Below are positions 7,866-14,560 of a stretch of 14,560 bases of DNA, piece by piece. Made by a program: the position numbers and the translations under genes. Each line of letters starts with the position of its first letter. The first letter of the stretch is position 1. The stretch is from Aureobasidium sp. EXF-3400 (Eukaryota; Ascomycota; Dothideomycetes; Dothideales; Saccotheciaceae): assembly GCA_024195585.1 (NCBI GenBank), contig SWBL01000635.1:1-14560 (forward strand). Reading direction: 5' to 3'. Under the pieces are notes generated by a model that ran no database searches, had not been told where the DNA came from, and was given only the letters and a program-made list of their open reading frames with translations.

Positions 7866-8132
7866 TTAGATGGACTCCTTGTTGGCCTTGGCCTGAGCCT
7901 CGTGCGAGTGCTGGTCGAGCTTGTCGGAGGCAGCACCCATGGCACCGGAGACACGGTTGGAGATGGAGTCGTCGGCGGTGTTGCCCTTGGCCTTCTGCTT
8001 GTTGGCCTCCTTGGAAGCCTCGGCGGTGTTGCCCTGGATGGACTCGGAGACGTAGTTGGCAGCGTTGGCAATGGAGTTGGTAATCTGGCCAACGATACCC
8101 TCGTTAGGCTTGTCGACGTTAGGGGCAGACAT
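7866..8132 (-). CDS. grg-1: Grg1/CCG-1-type glucose-repressible protein
   Basis: An 88-aa, very hydrophilic protein without signal peptide or membrane segment, intronless here. It resembles the Neurospora glucose-repressible gene-1/clock-controlled gene-1 product. The family core NYVSESIQGNTAEASKEANK (26-45) is followed by SNRVSGAMGAASDKLD (58-73) and a closing AKANKESI. The two Lys/Ala/Glu segments (38-49 and 78-88) look like an internal repeat able to form amphipathic helices, rather like hydrophilin/LEA proteins. The start at 8132 (context ATCAAAATG) was preferred to an upstream in-frame extension because the core family begins here and the preceding 100 bp is a pyrimidine-rich leader. Family members are strongly induced by glucose loss and stress; the biochemical role is not known to me. 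The GCGGGG sites and TATA box upstream fit this. Confidence 0.9.
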   Translation of the reverse strand: MSAPNVDKPNEGIVGQITNSIANAANYVSESIQGNTAEASKEANKQKAKGNTADDSISNRVSGAMGAASDKLDQHSHEAQAKANKESI

Positions 8133-8239
8133 TTTGATAAAGGTTGGTTGGTGGTTTGAGGTTTTGGTAAAAAGTGGAAGATGTGTTTGTGATGATGAAG
8201 GAAGAAGAAGCAAAAGGGAAACAAAGGGTGGTGGCTCTT

Positions 8240-8245
8240 CTTATA
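8240..8245 (-). promoter_or_regulatory. TATA box of grg1
   Basis: Reading TATAAG on the minus strand in the context AGTATAAGAAG, 108 bp before the ATG and followed by a T/C-rich leader. This fits a strong inducible core promoter. Upstream of it lie CCCCT (8266-8270, a STRE read as AGGGG on the minus strand) and CACGTG (8274-8279). Confidence 0.6.
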
Positions 8246-8432
8246 CTTGTATCGTTGTCCTTGTCCCCCTTCGCACGTGCAACACAGCGGGCATTCCACA
8301 ATGATCGAATGTGTACCCACTCAAGCCTCACCGACTGACATCAAGGCGTTTTCTCCTTGCTAACGACATTGGGGCATGGTCTGACGCTATAGCAACTCAA
8401 TAACCAATCCAGAGTCTGGAATGGGTGGCTGG

Positions 8433-8746
8433 CCCCGCCAATTGTTGCTTGCGAAACCAGAAAGTCCCTCTGTGCAATTTGATCACGCACCCCTCACTAG
8501 GCTACATCATAGGCTTCGATCTTCCAAACGTCCCTATTAGCAGCGACACAAAGGCAAATCGACATGGCTCTGAACAACTCAATGCTGCAGATCTGGATGG
8601 CCTCATACTGGATGGCAACACGTAACCCTTGACTGACTTACCTACCATCTACAGAGGTTTCTCTGTTAGTCTGCTCATGCTCTCGACTTGCAAAAAACAA
8701 CAGCGGGGTTTCGACACAGGGTCAATCCAGGCCTGTGGGAGCGGGG
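8433..8746. promoter_or_regulatory. Three GCGGGG CreA/Mig1-type sites
   Basis: Identical hexamers occur at 8433-8438 (CCCCGC, minus sense), 8703-8708 and 8741-8746. They match the CreA consensus SYGGRG and lie about 300-610 bp upstream of the grg1 start codon. Carbon-catabolite repression is the expected regulation for this family; direct binding is inferred. Confidence 0.45.
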
Positions 8747-9106
8747 GAAGCTTGTAAGCTGCCCTGAACATCTTTGCCGTTTGCGGTAGCTGCTAGCCAC
8801 TGACATCATCGCTGTGCCCTTTGCTTCCTCGCCCGTCCGATGGCCAGATGTCATCTCGATCTTTGGAGCTTACGGTTAACTCGATTTAGCATGTGACGAG
8901 ACAGTGAAGCCGAGGAGAAGCACACGGAAAGCTGCGGAAAGGAGAGATGCCGTCCATATACGATATGTCGTATCTCGTAGCCAGTCCAAGCAGAGTATGG
9001 AACACGTATGGTATAGCTATTAAGAATTCGGGATGAAGCTACACATCTATTTGTGCTGCAGGGGAAGGATGCCCGCAAAAGCTTCGCGGCGATCTAGCTG
9101 CGAATC

Positions 9107-9120
9107 CCCCTCAGGAGGGG
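9107..9120. repeat. CCCCT/AGGGG palindrome (double STRE motif)
   Basis: CCCCT (9107-9111) and AGGGG (9116-9120) flank CAGG. Each arm equals the stress-response element core. It lies about 975 bp upstream of grg1, so a regulatory role is uncertain. Confidence 0.4.
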
Positions 9121-9220
9121 CTGTGTCTGCCATGGAAACCAGGTCGAGCCAGGGAAATTACATCAGAGTAAACACACGGGTCCACTTCCGGACCCCAGCT
9201 GGAGCATACGTATGGCTCTA

Positions 9221-9270
9221 CGGATGACGAACAGGCCGTAGACGCGCCGCCGGATGATGAACCAGCCGTA
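9221..9270. repeat. Imperfect 20-bp direct repeat, 30-bp period
   Basis: Units at 9221-9240 and 9251-9270 agree at 17 of 20 positions (both start CGGATGA and end GCCGTA), separated by 10 bp. They lie in non-coding DNA between grg1 and the DUF3602 gene. No third copy was seen. Confidence 0.7.
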
Positions 9271-9496
9271 TGCACTGTATATGGCGCACGAGAGATGCCA
9301 GGTCTAAGGTCTGTACGAGTAGTGGCCTTTGCGAACTGTGAAGATATGGTACTCCACGATGGAGAGTGTCTCGTAAGCAACAATGTTAATACTCGAACAG
9401 TTTAAAGAGAAAAAGGTATAGGTGCAAAAAGACAGGAAAGAGCAGGAATACACAACACAACCCAGAAGAATCAAGAAAAGGAAAAGAACAAACAGT

Positions 9497-10003
9497 CTAG
9501 AAAGGCTCACCACCAGGCAAACGAGCCTTCTCAGGACGAGACAGCACACCATCGACACCCTTCTCGATCTGCTGCTTCAGTTCCTCCTGCTTTCGCGCCT
9601 CGTCTTCCTGCTTCTCCCTCAACTTGTTCGCCGCGTCCTCGTCACCGCCAAAGAAGTTGCCCATTCCTCCTCTACCATAGCGAATTCCCGTCGTATCCTT
9701 GACCTTCTCCTCGGCCGTCTTGGGAGCAGGTGTTCCATCGCCTAGAACATGACTTGTGTCTGCTCCCTCGAACTTGCCAGTTGCCTTGAGCTCGCGAGGA
9801 GAGTAGTAGTTTCCAGCTCCGCCCCTTCCCGTGTGTGCATATTCCTGGTTGTGGAGAGCTGGGTGTGCGGTGCCGGCGTAGGCTTCAGCTTCTTGCTGGT
9901 TGCGTTCGAGGTCTGCTGAGATCTTTTCGTTTGTCGCATTGGTTGCTTTCGTCGCATTGAGTGCTTCGATGTTTCCCGCTCCACCGCGTCCAAAGGCAGG
10001 CAT
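9497..10003 (-). CDS. DUF3602 (GRGGAGN-repeat, Par32-like) protein
   Basis: A 168-aa soluble, low-complexity protein in one exon. Three copies of the family signature are visible: GRGGAGN at 5-11, GRGGAGN at 59-65 and GRGGMGN at 110-116, each followed by an aromatic or aliphatic residue. A Glu/Lys/Gln-rich, probably helical segment follows (about 121-150). Repeats of this kind define DUF3602, whose yeast member Par32/Amu1 acts in TORC1-linked control of ammonium transporters. Whether this short protein shares that role is inference. The ATG at 10003 (context CAAGATG) places the first repeat at the very N-terminus, as is usual in the family. No membrane segment or signal peptide is seen. Confidence 0.88.
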   Translation of the reverse strand: MPAFGRGGAGNIEALNATKATNATNEKISADLERNQQEAEAYAGTAHPALHNQEYAHTGRGGAGNYYSPRELKATGKFEGADTSHVLGDGTPAPKTAEEKVKDTTGIRYGRGGMGNFFGGDEDAANKLREKQEDEARKQEELKQQIEKGVDGVLSRPEKARLPGGEPF

Positions 10004-10795
10004 CTTGAGTGTCTTTTCTAGTCGGGAAGATGGGTGCTAGGTATGTACAATGGAACGTAGAGGCAATCGTGGGCGCGATGAGAAAAAGTTGGTCGCGTGT
10101 GTGGTAAGTCAGAGTCCAATTGTTCTGGATAGGTGTGGTGTAGTCTACAGGCGGTGAGGTCTCTTGTCGCAAATGGGCATACAACCGGGAAGTACAAGTA
10201 GAATTGGCAGGCCAAGCATCATCATTGATCGTTATCAGGGAGTCTTGGGAGCATGACAATTGCCATGACGTATCGAAATTGAAACGGTTCACGAGGGGAT
10301 CACCCTGACTCTGATCACAAAATAATTTTTCTGGTCCATAGCAGTGACATACAACCTCATGTTCGTACATGGTGACTACTCTAGATTCGTTACACTTCAT
10401 GATGCTCAAACAATATGCTCTAGGTGTGTGGCGTTGTGTGTATTGGTGATTCGGTTACGAGCATGATTTACGAACTGCATTCCAACGTGAGAAGCACATT
10501 TCCTATGTAGCATCACGAGTTATGATGGGAACATGATCAAGAATTTTTACGAGGCAATCAACAGAAGGAATCAGGTATGAATCATTGTTCTAATATACAA
10601 CTACTGCCGCTGATCAGCTATTAATCACTATCCCAATGTCTCGCTACGCTTCTTGGAGGTATGAACGCTATGCTGAAAAAACTGCAATGCGGGCTATCGA
10701 CAAAAACCTCCAGCCTGACGTAAGCAATAATTACGAAAAATTGAGTGTCAGACACTCCTGTTTCTTATTCGCTTCTTCATTCGCGTGCGACGTGA
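10004..10795. other. Intergenic region, DUF3602 gene promoter and glycogenin 3' flank
   Basis: 792 bp without a supported gene. The left half should be the DUF3602 promoter; no clear TATA box was found. It has one GATA-type site (TTATCA, 10232-10237) and one GCCAAG (10211-10216). The right end is the glycogenin 3' UTR. The minus-strand frame across 9885-10409 overlaps the DUF3602 coding start out of frame and looks like noise. Confidence 0.5.
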
Positions 10796-13075
10796 CTAGA
10801 ATTCACGCGAGCCATGCTCTGTAGGACTGAGAACATCCTCTGCTCTGGAGGCCGAGCCCGAGCCGGAGAATCCAGGGTTGTTGAACTGAGGGGTGGCAGT
10901 TGCGCCCGAGGTCGAAGGTATAGCACTGGCTTGGCTGTTACGGGTTTCTTGGATACCAGATGCTGACGTCTCTTTGTCATAGAATGCTGGGGCGGTCGAT
11001 GGCATTGCGCGGCTAGGTATCTTCTTTTCGGGCATCTTCAAATCGAGTGGTGTAGAGATGGAACCGCGTCTTAGTTCTTCAAGTTTCTCTTCAGGGTTCT
11101 ATAACCAGCGTTAGCAAAGATCAGAAAATGTATGCAAGGAGGAGTATGTACCCAGTCTGCCTGTTCAGGGACGCCTTCTGCAGATGGAAGTTGACCATTG
11201 TTGTTTCGTTCACCCGCCCAGAAGTTGGTTCGGCGGATGGGTGCTGGGGTGACTGGAAGGCTAGGACGGTCTACCTCGGAGGGAAAGTCGGTAAGTATCA
11301 GACTTTCTCTACGCTCGAATTGAGTGTTTGTCGCAGGAGGTGGCGCTTGAACCGAACTCTTACGGCCTTTTGCGTTAGCCTCGTTGAGTCTGCGGATGTA
11401 ACTGTCAATGCCCTTGACATCATCCCAAGCGTTCTTACCGCCTGACGCCCAGTTCTGCCAGGGGTCATCAGTCGTAACCTTGATGACCGGAGTCATCGGG
11501 CTGTTGACGCTAGATGTGTAATCGGCGGATGGAATAACAACTCCGGGCTGGGGAGTTGAGTCAGGAGAATCGAGGTCTTCGATGAACCTTCTGGTAGGTG
11601 CAGCTGTCTGTCTTTCTTCCCATGGGAAAACGGGCTTCGGCTTTGCTGAAGGTGGATCTGGCCTGGTCTTAGGTACTTCATACCACATATCCTTGGGAGG
11701 TTCAGGGTAGGCCTTGGGCGGGCGGAAGAAGTCCTTGTCTTGGTTGAAATCGTAAGTCGTGGTAGGGAAGTTGGCAGCCTCGGGTCTTGAACCAGAAGGT
11801 GGCTCCGCGCTAATCACAAGTTAGAAGCGAGTTTCCTATGTATTAGCGATTCCACTTACCGAGTAGCGTCCCACTCTGCTTGTGGTGCTGAGAATCTTCT
11901 TTGCTCTGCAGTCGGCGTAGGTTCAGCACGACCTTGAGCCAGCTCTTCTCCGAACTCTCTATCCTCAGCAAGACCGGCCTCAGCAGTGAGATTAGGCGAT
12001 CCGGCGGTAGGGGACGATGCAGGCGAATAGCGACCCGAAGTGTACTCGGCAACCTGACATTGATTAGCAATGAGTCATGCGACCTTTTCAAATCGCGAGA
12101 CTTACCGGCTCCTTGAAGTGTCTGTCGTAGACTGCCCACCAACGATAAAGAAGTTCGTTGTATGCTCCCGGAGTAGCATTCTGCGATCTGGCAGCGGTCC
12201 ACGGCTTGTTCTTTCCAATGAAATGAACCACGGCGATTCTCGATTTGTGGTAGCGGTAGGCGGGCTCGTACTGGTAGTTTGCACTTGGAGTACAGTTGTA
12301 GACGAAGCTCAGACGGTGCCAGCTCTTGTGCTCAAAGTACTGGTTCAGGAGACCTTGGTCGGCTCCATCGAAGCTGTCGCCCGTAGCAGCCAGTGTCTTC
12401 AATGCCCAGTAGTCTCCCATGTGGGGTGAGATGACCATAACGCCAGTGTTGAAGGCATCGGGCCAACCAACGTCAGGCGCACCGGCAAAGGATGCCTCGA
12501 GATCAAAGAGCTCATCGGGAGCGCGGAGGGCGACAGTGTCTGCGTCAAGATAGACGATCTTGCGGAATTGGGTCTGGCGCCAGAGATTGATTTTGGTGAA
12601 GGCATCGCGGAGGTCACCACGGCCCATAAGGTGGAGGTTGGCAAGATTGGGCGATGTGATGCGCTCTACGGGGATAACATAGTCATACAATGACTAGGCG
12701 GAGTCAGTTCCAAGTCTTTGAGCTGGCTTTGCTGCGCTGTACCTTTAGTTCGGCGATAGTAGCAGATCGTAGGGTATCTGAAGTAATGAGTACGGCCAGC
12801 TTCTTCTTGGTACCGTTGTCTCTTAGGGAATGCGCAAGCACCGCGGCGCCTGTTTTTTTTGTTAGATCGTTGCGTAGGTAGCGCTCGTCTTGCATAACAT
12901 ACCAGCAACGTAAGAGTCACTTGTCACCAACTAGAAGTCGAGCTGGGTCAGCATGTTCCGGAATATCGAGATCGTGAGATCGTGAGATCGTGAGAGGATA
13001 CGGGGAAATTGTGATAGGATGCCGAGAGATCGTGAGACTAACCGTGCAATAAACATCTTCCTTACTACCGACCAT
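10796..13075 (-). CDS. gnn: Glycogenin, self-glucosylating GT8 initiator of glycogen synthesis
   Basis: Glycogenin attaches glucose from UDP-glucose to its own tyrosine and builds the primer that glycogen synthase extends in the cytosol. Seven exons, minus strand: 13075-13043, 12930-12903, 12849-12743, 12693-12106, 12053-11860, 11809-11152, 11098-10796. The CDS is 1911 nt, giving 636 aa. Introns are 112, 53, 49, 52, 50 and 53 bp. The GT8 domain (about 7-235) starts KEDVYCTLVTSDSYVAGAAV and has the metal-binding D106-A-D108, DGADQGLLN (165-173) and VVHFIGKNKPW (211-221). Y196 (in NYQYEP) aligns with the autoglucosylated Tyr of rabbit glycogenin. The long disordered C-terminus has FPWEERQ (378-384) and WDDVKGIDSYIRRL (445-458), the latter resembling the glycogen-synthase-binding end of animal glycogenins. 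Donors GTACAG (intron 3) and GTACAT (intron 6) are weak. Exon 2 is only 28 bp. Confidence 0.95.
12971..13036. repeat. Tandem 8-bp repeat in glycogenin intron 1
   Basis: ATCGTGAG is repeated three times head to tail (12971-12994), after a partial unit at 12965-12970, and occurs once more at 13029-13036 near the intron donor. The repeats explain why this intron (112 bp) is about twice as long as the other five. Confidence 0.85.
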
Positions 13076-13951
13076 CTTGAAGGACGGCGGGGCGGTGGTC
13101 TGAAAGTAATGTCGAGATTGATTGAGGATGTGAGGATTTGTTGGGTTGAACTCCGATGAATGGGGGGTGTAGCAAGACAGCAACGCTTAAACAAAACACA
13201 CCGCTTTATACAGCTCAATTGTTGCAAAAATTCAACCGCTCCGTCACTTCCAAGCAATGCAATGTGAAGTTAGAGAACTATGTGCAGTATGGAATACAGT
13301 ACTGGGACTCGAGGAAGAATATAACCTCGAGGGATCAGGGAAAAAGCGAAATGTCCGATGATGCTCTGGCGTTCTCGTCGTTCCCCAGCCCTCCACATCC
13401 CCCACTCTGGACTACGCCATCTAGCAACGATCTTCACACGACCATGCACTGCGGAACAACCGACCCATTCACCTCACTGCTCCATCCTGTCAATCTAATC
13501 ACGAGCAGCCTTCTCCGCAATCATCGCATGTATTCCAGCCGTACTGCTATCTGGTACAGTACCACCTGAGGCGACTACATTATCTTTCTCCGCACAATCA
13601 CGGCCGAGTCCGATATCCACTGTGGGCTGAGGATGCGAGGCGTCCCATGTTGAGCATATCTGATAAGTGTCTAGGCCCCTTTTTGCTTTGGAGGAATGCC
13701 GTTGAGCTAGTCGTACTCCCCGATGCAGACCTACGTAGTGCGATTATCACCGTGTGAGAAATGGTAGACATAATAATTTGGGCATACTTCATGAAACGCT
13801 TAAATGAAGTTGGAAGAAATTTGTTTTTTGGACGACGAGCTTTTGACTCCCTGGCGATAGCGCCGACTCCTGTACGTGCCGCCATAACAAGTGCATTGAA
13901 AAACACCCTGACCGTGGCTATCATTTGCTCCAATCATGCATCACCGCGCAT
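13076..13951. other. Intergenic region, glycogenin promoter and rps3 3' flank
   Basis: 876 bp without a supported gene. The left part is the glycogenin promoter with a TATAAA read on the minus strand (13210 to 13205) and a C/T-rich leader. A STRE-type CCCCT lies at 13676-13680. The right part is the rps3 3' UTR; an AATAAA on the minus strand (13951-13956) overlaps the rps3 stop codon. Open frames at 13156-13569 (+) and 13598-13933 (-) have no family features. Confidence 0.55.
13205..13210 (-). promoter_or_regulatory. TATA box of glycogenin
   Basis: TATAAA on the minus strand in the context CTGTATAAAGCGG, 130-135 bp before the glycogenin ATG. Position and perfect match to the consensus support it; the transcription start is not known. 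Confidence 0.5.
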
Positions 13952-14560
13952 TTATTGCTGCTCCTGCTGCTGCTCGGCAGCGGGCTGCTCGCCCTGCTGC
14001 TCACCCTGCTCAGCAGCACGCTGGGCCTCGGCGGCTTGCTGGGCAGCGGCGGCCTTGGCACCGTAGTCCTGAGACATGGGCTGGACGACGCTCTGCTCCT
14101 CCTTGGGCTCGATGATGGTGACCGAGTCGGGGAGAGCCTTCTGGGGACCAGCCTTGCCCTCGGGGTCGGCACCACGCATGATCTTGACCTTGATACCAAG
14201 AACACCCTGGCGGAGGAGGACGTGGCGAGTGGCGTGGTCGATGAAGTCCTTGGCGGGCTGACCGGAGTGGATCATGAAACCGTCCTGAGCAGATGGGTTA
14301 GTATGGATAGATGTCGCGATATCGACACAGAAGGACATACAGTGAACTTCATGGACTTGGCACGGGCGGCGCGCAGCTTGCCAGAGACGACAACCTCGCA
14401 ACCCTTGGCACCAGACTCCATGATGAAACGGAGGACACCGTAGCATGCTCTGCGGACGGCGAGACCGTTGAGGAGCTTGTATCTGAGGGACTCGCACTGG
14501 GCGACAGCGGAGAGACCACGGTTCTGGACCTTGGCGGCGTAGAGCGAGACAGAGTTCTCG
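13952..14560 (-). CDS. rps3: 40S ribosomal protein uS3 (Rps3), 3' part
   Basis: C-terminal part of small-subunit protein uS3, which lines the mRNA entry channel of the 40S ribosome. Two exons are visible: 14560-14341 (enters from outside the window, first base completing a codon) and 14284-13952 with stop TAA. The 56-bp intron has donor GTATGT, a perfect TACTAAC branch site and acceptor CAG. The translation includes the nearly invariant [41 protein letters not shown] and [21 protein letters not shown] segments from the end of the KH domain through the uS3 C-domain. After [10 protein letters not shown] there is a fungal-type tail of about 35 residues made almost only of Ala, Gln and Glu. The start codon and N-terminal exons lie beyond the right edge. 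Confidence 0.98.
   Translation of the reverse strand, partial: RELCLALRRQGPEPWSLRCRPVRVPQIQAPQRSRRPQSMLRCPPFHHGVWCQGLRGCRLWQAARRPCQVHEVHCMSFCVDIATSIHTNPSAQDGFMIHSGQPAKDFIDHATRHVLLRQGVLGIKVKIMRGADPEGKAGPQKALPDSVTIIEPKEEQSVVQPMSQDYGAKAAAAQQAAEAQRAAEQGEQQGEQPAAEQQQEQQ

Larger units (their letters stand above)
8133..9496. other. Intergenic region with the grg1 promoter
   Basis: A 1.36-kb non-coding space. On the grg1 side it holds a pyrimidine-rich leader, a TATA-like box (8240-8245), a STRE-type CCCCT (8266-8270), an E-box CACGTG (8274-8279), CCAAT at 8404-8408, a second CCCCT (8490-8494) and three GCGGGG sites. Farther right are a CCCCT/AGGGG palindrome (9107-9120) and a 30-bp-period imperfect direct repeat (9221-9270). 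The right end is the 3' flank of the DUF3602 gene. Short open frames here have no recognisable features. Confidence 0.6.

Noticed and set aside
9885..10409. 174-aa minus-strand open frame overlapping the DUF3602 start
   Set aside because: It runs out of frame over the well-supported DUF3602 coding sequence, and its upstream part has no recognisable features.
13156..13569. 137-aa plus-strand open frame between glycogenin and rps3
   Set aside because: It starts within about 80 bp of the divergent glycogenin start, overlaps that gene's TATA box, has no recognisable domain, and its composition looks random.
13598..13933. 111-aa minus-strand open frame just downstream of rps3
   Set aside because: It lies in the expected rps3 3' UTR and shows no family resemblance.

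Overview
The window reads as nuclear DNA of a filamentous ascomycete (Pezizomycotina). It has short introns of 49-56 bp with GT...AG ends and CTAAC/CTGAC branch sites, single-gene transcription units and 0.3-2.7 kb intergenic spaces. It also carries fungus-specific proteins: PacC, a Grg1-type glucose-repressible protein, a GRGGAGN-repeat (DUF3602) protein and a fungal glycogenin. A Dothideomycete (perhaps Pleosporales) is my guess from the overall look of the proteins; it is inference only.

Layout, left to right: (1) 654-2546 (+), an intronless cryptochrome/(6-4) photolyase with a bipartite NLS at its end; (2) 2882-5159 (-), convergent with it, the pH-response zinc-finger factor PacC in three exons (724 aa); (3) 5160-7865, an unusually long 2.7 kb space with no convincing gene, whose pacC-proximal half is packed with the PacC target hexamer GCCAAG; (4) 7866-8132 (-), the 88-aa Grg1/CCG-1-type protein with a good TATA box and three identical GCGGGG (CreA-type) sites upstream; (5) 9497-10003 (-), a 168-aa DUF3602/Par32-like protein; (6) 10796-13075 (-), glycogenin in seven exons including a 28-bp microexon (636 aa); (7) 13952-14560 (-), the 3' part of the ribosomal protein uS3 gene (rps3), running off the right edge.

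The genes are ordinary core genes and do not form a biosynthetic cluster. By family knowledge several report on environment or nutrient state: light/UV (photolyase), ambient pH (PacC), glucose (Grg1), possibly TORC1/ammonium (Par32-like), and carbon storage (glycogenin). The most striking non-coding signal is the cluster of 12 exact GCCAAG/CTTGGC hexamers in 1.4 kb upstream of pacC. Eight of them form four close pairs: inverted, tandem, overlapping and spaced. This suggests dense autoregulatory input. All exon boundaries were derived by hand from splice signals and reading frame; the pacC and glycogenin models each sum to an exact multiple of three.
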